A DNA stretch of 37,257 bases from Patescibacteria group bacterium (GTDB lineage Bacteria; Patescibacteriota; WWE3; UBA101185; UBA10185): assembly GCA_019428825.1 (NCBI GenBank), contig JAHYJU010000004.1, forward strand, positions 1-37,257, in the 5' to 3' direction. Position numbers and translations under genes: made by a program. Below are positions 31,746 to 37,257 of the stretch, piece by piece; position 1 is the stretch's first letter, and each line of letters opens with the position of its first letter. The notes beneath the pieces are model-generated. The model was not told the origin of the DNA. It did no database searches and was given only the letters and a program-made list of their open reading frames with translations.

Positions 31746-32855
31746 ATGGCAGCAAAAACATCCTCAAAGTCTAAAGAAATTAAAGATAAAGATCCCGTTC
31801 AGAAAGGCAAGGACCTTGCTTTAAAAACGGCTATTGACCAGATAGAAAAAAATTTTGGAAAAGGGTCAATAATGAAGCTTGGCGGAAGCGTCGGCGAGAG
31901 ATCTATCCCGGTTATACCAACCGGTTGTATCGCTCTTGACATTGCACTTGGGGCAGGTGGTGTTCCCCGTGGAAGAATAGTAGAGATATTTGGTCCCGAA
32001 TCTTCCGGTAAAACCACATTAGTTCAACACATTATTGCAGAAACTCAAAAATTAGGTGGGACTGCCGCTTTAATAGATGCAGAAAACGCCTTCGATCCCT
32101 CGTATGCAGAAAAGACAGGTGTTGATGTTGAAAATCTTTTAGTTTCCCAGCCTGATACAGGTGAGCAAGCTTTGGATATTGCCGAAACTTTAATAAGGTC
32201 TAACGCAGTTGATTTAGTGGCAATAGATTCGGTTGCGGCACTAGTGCCTCGGGCGGAGATTGAAGGTGATATTGGTGATAGCCACGTAGCTATGCAGGCT
32301 AGATTGATGAGCCAAGCGCTGAGAAGATTGAGTGGTGCTATAAGTAGGTCCAAGTGTACGGTAATTTTCACAAATCAATTGAGGTCAATGATAGGTGTGA
32401 TGTTTGGAAATCCCGAAACTACAGCAGGTGGAAAAGCTTTAAAATACTATGCTTCAGTTAGGATAGACATAAGAAAAATCGGAAGTTTAAAAAAGGGTGA
32501 CGAGTTTTATGGTATCAGGGCTAGAGCAAAAGTTGTAAAAAATAAAGTAGCCCCACCATTCAGATCAGCGGAATTCGATATTCTTTTTAATGAGGGAATA
32601 AGTAAGGAAGGTAATTTAATAGATGTAGGCGTTGATTTGGATATTATAAAGAAAAGCGGTTCCTGGTTTGAGTATGATGGGGAGAAAATTGGTCAAGGTA
32701 AGGATGCGGTAAGACAATATCTAAAAGAAAATCCAAAAATAAGTGCGGATATAGAAAAAGGTATAAGAACTGCAGTCAGACAGAAAAGTGAAATACCATT
32801 GAACATTGGGACCGAGGAAACAGAAAAAACGTCCTCACAAGACACTTCCGAGTAG
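31746..32855 (+). CDS. recA: Recombinase RecA
   Basis: A 369-residue RecA. Walker A is GPESSGKTT (near residue 80), Walker B is [17 protein letters not shown], and the MAW-like motif is the [16 protein letters not shown] stretch, followed by loop L2 and the C-terminal domain. RecA forms filaments on single-stranded DNA and drives strand exchange and SOS induction. Two positions differ from the usual consensus: IDAENAFDP for IDAEHALDP, and TNQLRSMIG for INQLRxKIG. Translation uses a perfect AGGAGG. RecX follows 13 bp downstream of the stop. The start is well supported by the ribosome site. Confidence 0.98.
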   Translation: MAAKTSSKSKEIKDKDPVQKGKDLALKTAIDQIEKNFGKGSIMKLGGSVGERSIPVIPTGCIALDIALGAGGVPRGRIVEIFGPESSGKTTLVQHIIAETQKLGGTAALIDAENAFDPSYAEKTGVDVENLLVSQPDTGEQALDIAETLIRSNAVDLVAIDSVAALVPRAEIEGDIGDSHVAMQARLMSQALRRLSGAISRSKCTVIFTNQLRSMIGVMFGNPETTAGGKALKYYASVRIDIRKIGSLKKGDEFYGIRARAKVVKNKVAPPFRSAEFDILFNEGISKEGNLIDVGVDLDIIKKSGSWFEYDGEKIGQGKDAVRQYLKENPKISADIEKGIRTAVRQKSEIPLNIGTEETEKTSSQDTSE

Positions 32856-32861
32856 TAAAAT
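32856..32861 (+). promoter_or_regulatory. -10 box (TAAAAT) of recX; likely leaderless
   Basis: TAAAAT begins right after the recA stop and ends 7 nt before the ATG at 32869. This supports starting recX at 32869 and not at the TTG inside recA given by the ORF track. Confidence 0.5.
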
Positions 32862-32868
32862 AATAGTA

Positions 32869-33378
32869 ATGGAAATAAATAAAAAAGAAGAAGTTTACTC
32901 AAAAGTTTATGTGAAGGTATTGAACTTTTTGTCTTTTAGTCCAAGAAGTAGAAAAGAGGTTTTGGAAAGAATAGACAAATATTTCTCAAAAATAAATTTC
33001 CCGTCAAGGGAAAAGGATGAAATTAAAAAAGATATCATATCCAATCTGAAGAAAGATGGTTATCTAAAAGAATCAAATGACAGGGACTTCTCTATCTTAT
33101 ACATTGAGGGTTTAAAGAAATCGCGGAAACCTTTTAACAGTTTAAGAATATCTCAATTTCTATCAAAAAAAGGAATTTCTAAGGATTTAATAAATGAGTT
33201 GGTGAGAGATTTGGATCAGGATTCAATTTATGAAAGTGTGCTTAAGGATGCGCAAAAGAAGCTTAGGATTTTAAAAAGTGGGGATGCTTATTCAAAAAAA
33301 AGAAAGTTAATTAGTTACCTTTATAGAAAGGGTTATCCCTACGATGTCGTTAAATCGGTAGTTGACACTTTAACCTAG
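32869..33378 (+). CDS. recX: Regulatory protein RecX
   Basis: A 169-residue, all-helical protein with the triple-helix repeats of RecX: residues about 12-65 (VLNFLSFSPRSRKEVLERID), about 66-115 (DRDFSILYIEGLKKSRKPFN with the arginine/lysine stretch) and about 116-165 (AQKKLRILKSG, then LISYLYRKGYPYDVVKSVV). RecX binds RecA filaments and modulates them. The ORF track starts at a TTG inside recA (32806); those first 21 residues are out of keeping with the family, so I start at the ATG at 32869, 13 bp after recA. Adjacency to recA is the classical arrangement. Confidence 0.88.
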   Translation: MEINKKEEVYSKVYVKVLNFLSFSPRSRKEVLERIDKYFSKINFPSREKDEIKKDIISNLKKDGYLKESNDRDFSILYIEGLKKSRKPFNSLRISQFLSKKGISKDLINELVRDLDQDSIYESVLKDAQKKLRILKSGDAYSKKRKLISYLYRKGYPYDVVKSVVDTLT

Positions 33379-33470
33379 TTGCAATAGAATCTGAGTGTGG
33401 AGTTTGCTATGAAAAAAGATCTTTCGTTTACAAATATGAATATTTTTTGTTTTTATAACGATATAAATCG

Positions 33471-33488
33471 GGTGTAAACACCTTTTTT
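33471..33488 (+). terminator. Weak terminator after recX
   Basis: GGTG-TAAA-CACC followed directly by six T residues, about 95 bp after the recX stop. The stem is only 4-5 bp, so it is weak, but the location at the end of the recA-recX unit fits. Confidence 0.4.
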
Positions 33489-33561
33489 AAGCAATTCCCA
33501 AATAATTTATTTAAACCTTAATGCTAGGTTGATTTTATGGTTAATATGGAGGTAACTGAAT

Positions 33562-35133
33562 ATGGAAATAATATATATCGTTCTTATTGTAACGGCCTTT
33601 CTGGGTATATCCGGAGGCTACGTTTTTTATTCTAAAAGAAAGGATTCCCCTCAAGAAAATAATAAGGAATCCCCTAAACCTGCAGAGCAGGAAAAGAAAT
33701 CCCCTGCAGTTCAGATTGATGTGGACAAAGAATCTGTAGTAATAGAAGCCAGATCTAAGGCAAAGGATATCGTCTTTGAAGCAAAAGAATCAGCTTTGGA
33801 TATTCAATCAAAAGCTCAGGACCAAGCACGTAAGATAAAAGAGGAAGCTTTGGAAGCTGAGAGAAAAGCTGCATTATTTAAAGCTCAAGTTGATGCGAAA
33901 GCTAAAGAATTGGAATCTAAAGCAAAAAGTTTAGTTTCAATCAAAGAGAACTTAGAAAAGAAACAGGAAGAAATTGAAAATTTTCACAAAAAACAACAGG
34001 AAGAGATAGAGAAAATAGCTTCTATGTCAAAGGAAGAGGCTAGAGAAATAATTCTTAAGAATTTGGATAAGAATTTAGTAGAGGAAAAGGGGAAAAGAAT
34101 ACGTGAGAAAGAAGAGGAAATTAGAAAAGAATCTGAAGAAATGGCCAAGCAAATACTTATGGAGGCATTGGAGTTTGGTTCTACCGATATAGTTATTGAG
34201 CATTCTACATCAAAAGTAAAACTTCCTGACGAAGAGTTAAAAGGAAGGATTATCGGAAAAGAAGGTAGAAATATTAGAACCTTTGAAGAACTTACAGGTG
34301 CTGATCTAGATCTTGATTCTTCCCCCGGTGATATTATTGTTTCCTGTTTTGATTCTGTTAGAAGAGCTGTTGCTACTGCCGCATTAGAAAGATTAGTTGC
34401 AGACGGTAGGATTCAACCTGCGAGAATTGAGGAAATAGTTGATCAAACCAAAAAAGAGATGGATAGTATTATGTACAAAGCGGGAGATAGTTTGTGTCAT
34501 AAATTAGGTTTATACAATATTCCCAGAGAACTTATTCAAATACTCGGAAGATTTAAATACAGATTTTCTTATGGTCAGAACATGTTGGAGCACACTATGG
34601 AGACTGCAAGAATTGGGGTGTACATTGCCGAGGAAATTGGAGCTGACATTGAAACAGTAAAACTCGGTTGTGTTTTTCATGATATAGGAAAAGTATTGAC
34701 CGACCAGGATGGTTCTCATGTCGAACTTGGGGTGGAACTGCTTAGAAAATATAAAATACCTGAAGAAGCAATAAAATGTGTTGGTGAACATCATGACGAT
34801 AGACAATCTACAATAGAATCGGCTATAGTGACTTTAGCTGATCATGTAAGCGGAGCAAGACCGGGTTCCCGAGGCGAGGATTATGAATCTTACGTAAAAA
34901 GACTTAAAGATCTTGAGGAAGCGGCAATGTCCTTTGATGGTGTTGAGAAAGCATACGCAGTATCGGCCGGGAGAGAAGTTAGGGTATTTGTTAAACCTGA
35001 AAAAGTAGATGATTATTCTACGGCTCTATTGGCAAAAGATATCGCTAGAAAAATAGAGCTTGAACAGAACTACCCGGGTGTAGTAAAAGTAATAGTAATA
35101 AGAGAGACTAGAGTTTCTGAGACCGCTAAATAA
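33562..35133 (+). CDS. rny: Ribonuclease Y
   Basis: A 523-residue membrane-bound endoribonuclease of standard length and order: an N-terminal membrane segment (about 3-22), a long charged coiled coil (about 50-205), a KH domain (about 214-275; LKGRIIGKEGRNIRTFEELT), and an HD domain (about 335-430) with MLEHTMETARIG, CVFHDIGKV and GEHHDD, then the C-terminal RNase Y region. It starts decay of many mRNAs at the inner membrane face. A GGAGG-type ribosome site (ATGGAGGTAACTG) supports the start. It is followed by a small membrane protein and a YmdB-family gene, the same rny-ymdB association as in Firmicutes. Confidence 0.97.
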   Translation: MEIIYIVLIVTAFLGISGGYVFYSKRKDSPQENNKESPKPAEQEKKSPAVQIDVDKESVVIEARSKAKDIVFEAKESALDIQSKAQDQARKIKEEALEAERKAALFKAQVDAKAKELESKAKSLVSIKENLEKKQEEIENFHKKQQEEIEKIASMSKEEAREIILKNLDKNLVEEKGKRIREKEEEIRKESEEMAKQILMEALEFGSTDIVIEHSTSKVKLPDEELKGRIIGKEGRNIRTFEELTGADLDLDSSPGDIIVSCFDSVRRAVATAALERLVADGRIQPARIEEIVDQTKKEMDSIMYKAGDSLCHKLGLYNIPRELIQILGRFKYRFSYGQNMLEHTMETARIGVYIAEEIGADIETVKLGCVFHDIGKVLTDQDGSHVELGVELLRKYKIPEEAIKCVGEHHDDRQSTIESAIVTLADHVSGARPGSRGEDYESYVKRLKDLEEAAMSFDGVEKAYAVSAGREVRVFVKPEKVDDYSTALLAKDIARKIELEQNYPGVVKVIVIRETRVSETAK

Positions 35134-35135
35134 AT

Positions 35136-35158
35136 TTTTCTGATTAATAATCAGAAAA
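35136..35158 (+). promoter_or_regulatory. Perfect hairpin between rny and the 70-aa gene, abutting its ribosome site
   Basis: TTTTCTGATT-AAT-AATCAGAAAA, a perfect 10-bp stem with a 3-nt loop, begins 2 nt after the rny stop. Its 3' arm ends where the strong AGGAGGTG site of the next gene begins. It could limit ribosome access, mark an mRNA processing point, or protect the upstream mRNA. It lacks a T-run, so it is not a terminator. Confidence 0.5.
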
Positions 35159-35169
35159 GGAGGTGAAAA

Positions 35170-35382
35170 ATGTATTACATTTTAGCTGCTACTTTTGCGC
35201 TTTTGATATTTGTTTTGTTTATAAAAGCTTTGGGAGCTGTTCTAAGGGGAATACTGACCACTGTATTTTTAATTATAATAGTTGTTTCGGTGATAATTAT
35301 GTTTAAATCCTTAAATGAGCCCGTGGAACTGTTCGGTCTTTACCGAGTAGAAAATTTTGAAATTACAAAACACTTTGAGTAA
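35170..35382 (+). CDS. Small two-segment membrane protein of unknown function
   Basis: A 70-residue protein, almost wholly hydrophobic up to residue 47: MYYILAATFALLIFVLFIKA, a short break with a single Arg (GAVLRGIL), then TTVFLIIIVVSVIIMF, followed by a hydrophilic tail (LNEPVELFGLYRVENF). A perfect AGGAGGTG ribosome site 5 nt before the ATG makes it a real gene. It lies between rny and the YmdB-type gene in one unit, so it may be a membrane partner of RNase Y, but no homology is recognised. Confidence 0.78.
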   Translation: MYYILAATFALLIFVLFIKALGAVLRGILTTVFLIIIVVSVIIMFKSLNEPVELFGLYRVENFEITKHFE

Positions 35383-35394
35383 TTTTTTAATAAT

Positions 35395-36174
35395 ATGAAA
35401 ATACTTTACGTTGGAGAAATTGTAGCAAAGCCCGGTAGGGAAATTGTTGCGAAGTTTTTACCTGAGATAATTAAAGAGCATAAAGTTGATATTGTTTTTG
35501 CAAATTGCGAAAATTTATCCGGAGGCAGAGGTATCACCGAAGATAAAATAGAGCAGATGAGGATCGTGGGTATAGACTACTTCACAAGCGGGGAGCACAT
35601 TTTTCACCAAAGAGGCCTAGAAGATTTTATAGACAACGTGCCCGTTGTAAGGCCTGCAAATTATCCTGAAGGCACTATCGGTGAAGGCTACAAAATTATT
35701 GAGACGGGAAAAAACGGAAAAATACTTTTGATAAATTTAATTGGTTTAACTTCGATTGGTGGAAAGAATGCTTTTTGTGATAATCCTTTTCATAAAATAG
35801 ATGAGATTTTGGAAAAAACAAAAGATGAAAATGTAGATGCGAGGATTGTTGATTTTCATGCGGAAGCTACGAGCGAGAAGTATTCTATGGGTTTTTATCT
35901 TGATGGTAGGGTAGATGCAGTAATAGGTACCCACACCCATGTTCCGACATGCGATAATATGGTTTTACCCAAAGGAACATTGTATGTTACTGATGTAGGC
36001 ATGTGTGGTGCAATAGACTCCTCACTGGGTGTAAAGGCTGATATAACAATAAAAATGTTCTTAACGGCCATGAATCAACGTTTCGAGTGGGAAAGTGCTG
36101 GTAGAAAAGCTTTTCGAAGTGTATTATTAGATTTACAAGCAAAATCAATTGCTAGGATAGATAAAATATTATAA
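35395..36174 (+). CDS. YmdB-family metallophosphoesterase
   Basis: A 259-residue cytoplasmic enzyme of the TIGR00282/YmdB family, whose Bacillus member hydrolyses 2',3'-cyclic nucleotides and affects biofilm and motility choices. Metal-site segments are alignable: GEIVAKPGR (residues 7-15), ANCENLSGGRGIT with Glu39-Asn40, TSGEHIFHQ (64-72), FHAEATSEK with His155, and GTHTHVPT with His179 and His181. From memory, Bacillus YmdB has Asp8 and Asn67; both are Glu here, while the other ligands are kept. It lies 12 bp after the small membrane protein and is probably co-transcribed with rny. No Shine-Dalgarno is visible. Confidence 0.93.
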   Translation: MKILYVGEIVAKPGREIVAKFLPEIIKEHKVDIVFANCENLSGGRGITEDKIEQMRIVGIDYFTSGEHIFHQRGLEDFIDNVPVVRPANYPEGTIGEGYKIIETGKNGKILLINLIGLTSIGGKNAFCDNPFHKIDEILEKTKDENVDARIVDFHAEATSEKYSMGFYLDGRVDAVIGTHTHVPTCDNMVLPKGTLYVTDVGMCGAIDSSLGVKADITIKMFLTAMNQRFEWESAGRKAFRSVLLDLQAKSIARIDKIL

Positions 36175-36176
36175 GT

Positions 36177-36197
36177 TGCCTGACCAGGCAGCAATTT
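36177..36197 (+). terminator. Possible terminator at the end of the rny unit
   Basis: TGCCTG-AC-CAGGCA directly after the YmdB-type stop, followed by GCAATTTAATT. The stem is perfect but short, the loop is 2 nt and the T-run is weak. Confidence 0.4.
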
Positions 36198-36221
36198 AAT
36201 TCCGAGAGGGGGTGTTAATAA

Positions 36222-36494
36222 ATGACAAAAATAGATTTAATCGCAAAAGTTGCAGATGTTGCAGGGATGACAAAAGTCGATGCAACAAAAGCTGTTGACG
36301 CAATCTCAGCTTCAATCGAAAAATCCCTATCAAAAGGTGAAAAAGTAACATGGACAGGATTCGGTACATTTGAAGTAAGATCCAGAGCCGCAAGAATGGG
36401 AAGAAACCCTCAGACAGGAGCACCTCTACACATCGCAGCAAGCAAAACCCCAGCTTTCAAAGCAGGTAAAAGCTTAAAGGATGCTGTCAAATAA
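36222..36494 (+). CDS. HU-family DNA-binding protein
   Basis: A 90-residue basic protein of exact HU length. The N-terminal helical dimer part ([20 protein letters not shown]) is followed by the family signature [20 protein letters not shown] and the beta-arm with its Pro at the tip ([11 protein letters not shown]), then a C-terminal [11 protein letters not shown]. It bends and compacts DNA as a dimer. A strong ribosome site (GAGAGGGGGTG) precedes the ATG. The coding sequence is visibly more GC-rich and codon-biased than its neighbours, consistent with high expression. It is followed by an 18-bp palindrome and a strong terminator-like hairpin, so it is probably a single-gene unit. Confidence 0.97.
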   Translation: MTKIDLIAKVADVAGMTKVDATKAVDAISASIEKSLSKGEKVTWTGFGTFEVRSRAARMGRNPQTGAPLHIAASKTPAFKAGKSLKDAVK

Positions 36495-36506
36495 GTGATT
36501 TGATAT

Positions 36507-36524
36507 TTGTACAACGTTGTACAA
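36507..36524. promoter_or_regulatory. 18-bp perfect palindrome after HU (TTGTACAA-CG-TTGTACAA)
   Basis: The 18 bp equal their own reverse complement, and each 8-bp half is itself a palindrome, so TTGTACAA is both directly and inversely repeated. It starts 13 bp after the HU stop and just before the terminator hairpin. It could be a protein-binding site or an extra RNA stem; no T-run follows. Confidence 0.55.
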
Positions 36525-36527
36525 CAA

Positions 36528-36568
36528 GAAGCTCCCTCGCCGAAGCTTTAGCGTAGGCGGGGAGCTTC
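36528..36568 (+). terminator. Terminator-like hairpin after HU, built from the dispersed palindromic element
   Basis: GAAGCTCCC / GGGAGCTTC outer arms with an inner CGCC/GGCG stem and the loop core GAAGCTTTAGCGTA. A T-containing stretch follows (TATACTTTTT, about 12 nt later). The 16-mer CGAAGCTTTAGCGTAG is identical to 9274-9289 in the tRNA-Glu region. Probably ends the HU transcript; the U-tract is distant, so strength is uncertain. Confidence 0.6.
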
Positions 36569-36656
36569 TACGTTCGTTATACTTTTTCGTTAGTATTTAA
36601 ATTTTCAAATAATGATATACTTCTAAGCCTTTATATTTTAAAGATTTTTAACAAAG

Positions 36657-36665
36657 TGATAAAAT
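36657..36665 (+). promoter_or_regulatory. Extended -10 promoter (TGATAAAAT) of the dnaJ-family gene
   Basis: TGATAAAAT ends 9 nt before the ATG at 36675, with no Shine-Dalgarno; the expected leader is about 3 nt. No CIRCE-type inverted repeat is seen nearby. Confidence 0.6.
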
Positions 36666-36674
36666 AACACCCGT

Positions 36675-37257
36675 ATGGCAACCGCAAAAGATTATTATGA
36701 AATATTGGGAGTGAAAAAAGAATCCACTCTCGATGAAATAAAAAAATCATACCGAAAGCTCGCAAGAGAGCATCATCCTGATATGGTAAAAGAGAGTGAT
36801 AAATCTAATGCCGAAAAAAGGTTTAAGGAAATAAACGAGGCCTATCAGGTTCTAAGTGATCCCCAGAAAAGAAAAATGTATGACCAATTCGGCACTGTGG
36901 GTTCGGATTTTGGCCCTGAAGGTTTTTCAGGTTCTTCGCAAGGTGGTCAGTGGGGTCCTTTCAGTTATACCTACTCAAGCTCGGGCGGGAATCCATTTAG
37001 TGAGAACGGGGAGTTTGACCCCTTTGATATTTTCGAAGATTTTTTCGGCTTCAGAGGTTTTGGTTCAAGAAGACCTAGAAAAGGTAAAAACCTATATTAT
37101 GAAATGAGGCTGGAGTTTAGGGATATTATTTTTGGGATTGAAAGGGAGATTAATGTTGAGAGTGGAAAGGTTAAAGTAAAAATACCTGCCGGAATGAGAG
37201 ATGGTATGGAAATCAAATTCTCAGGCAAGGGTATGCCCGGTCCCGACGGTGCCCCTA
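36675..37257 (+). CDS. DnaJ-family co-chaperone, zinc-finger-less type (partial, runs off the window)
   Basis: An open frame from ATG 36675 to the window edge, 194 codons and incomplete, absent from the ORF track because it has no stop. Residues about 5-68 are a J domain ([20 protein letters not shown]) with the HPD tripeptide at 34-36, which stimulates the ATPase of DnaK. A Gly/Phe/Ser-rich linker follows (about 72-125). The sequence then passes straight to the substrate-binding domain ([40 protein letters not shown]) with no CxxCxGxG repeats, so it is a type II (CbpA/DnaJB-like) protein and not classical DnaJ. Probably transcribed alone from the TGATAAAAT promoter. Cytoplasmic. Confidence 0.92.
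   Translation, partial: MATAKDYYEILGVKKESTLDEIKKSYRKLAREHHPDMVKESDKSNAEKRFKEINEAYQVLSDPQKRKMYDQFGTVGSDFGPEGFSGSSQGGQWGPFSYTYSSSGGNPFSENGEFDPFDIFEDFFGFRGFGSRRPRKGKNLYYEMRLEFRDIIFGIEREINVESGKVKVKIPAGMRDGMEIKFSGKGMPGPDGAP

Noticed and set aside
32806-32868. N-terminal extension of RecX from a TTG inside recA
   Set aside because: The 21 extra residues are basic and unlike RecX, and a TAAAAT box fits the ATG at 32869.
36856-37107. 83-aa plus-strand ORF near the window end
   Set aside because: It lies in another frame of the dnaJ-family gene, which has the J domain and HPD motif.
1-37257. TGA recoded as glycine or tryptophan (Gracilibacteria-like code)
   Set aside because: Several genes end properly at TGA (sod, NYN, the ATGA overlaps) and reading through gives no conserved extension.

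Overview
The window looks like a chromosomal segment of a low-GC bacterium with a reduced genome, most likely a member of the Candidate Phyla Radiation (Patescibacteria). The evidence is indirect: many single-pass membrane proteins of unknown function, VanW, DUF3048 and S11 cell-wall proteins, a sortase with a giant LPxTG surface protein, a short archaeal-type AspRS, a divergent LysRS motif 3, strongly diverged SecD/SecF-like proteins, and standard use of TGA as stop (which argues against the TGA=Gly CPR lineages). No 16S rRNA or ribosomal protein is present, so the phylum cannot be fixed.

Layout. 1-5.3 kb: a partial gene, a membrane-anchored coiled protein, a fasciclin protein divergent from a Crp/Fnr regulator with a candidate operator between them, an Fe/Mn superoxide dismutase, and a two-gene minus-strand unit whose larger product carries a remote VanW-like domain. 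5.3-9.3 kb: tRNA-Gln(CUG), a ferredoxin, a NYN-domain protein, a VanW protein and tRNA-Glu(CUC). Both tRNA genes are surrounded by truncated copies of their own ends joined to short palindromic elements. 9.3-13.4 kb, minus strand: a membrane protein, an HD-domain protein, lysS and greA. 13.6-14.2 kb: a decayed AbiE-type toxin-antitoxin locus. 14.5-22.3 kb: cell-envelope block with a 1962-residue surface protein having an internal LPATG signal, its neighbouring sortase, and a DUF3048 protein. 22.4-31.6 kb: a winged-helix/nucleotidyltransferase protein, a SecD/SecF-like pair, recJ, an archaeal-type aspS, a D,D-carboxypeptidase, an unknown membrane protein and gltX. 31.7-37.3 kb: recA-recX, RNase Y, a small membrane protein, a YmdB-type phosphoesterase, HU and the start of a dnaJ-family gene.

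How the genes fit together. The envelope genes (VanW proteins, sortase plus substrate, DUF3048, D,D-carboxypeptidase, fasciclin) point to a Gram-positive-like wall with covalently attached surface proteins. recJ, recA and recX form a recombination and repair set. GluRS, the archaeal-type AspRS and tRNA-Gln fit indirect (amidotransferase) synthesis of Gln-tRNA and possibly Asn-tRNA, although no gat genes are in the window. RNase Y and YmdB form an RNA-turnover neighbourhood as in Firmicutes.

Two window-wide signals stand out. First, about a dozen genes without a Shine-Dalgarno have a -10-like box (often TGnTAAAAT or TATAAT) ending 4-9 nt before the start codon, which predicts leaderless mRNAs; another group (fasciclin, recA, rny, the 70-aa gene, HU) has strong GGAGG/GGGGG-type ribosome sites. 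Second, a family of short hairpins with a GAAGCTTTAGC-like core sits around both tRNAs and in the HU terminator. Functions of several membrane proteins remain unknown; calls rest on reading motifs by eye, without database searches.
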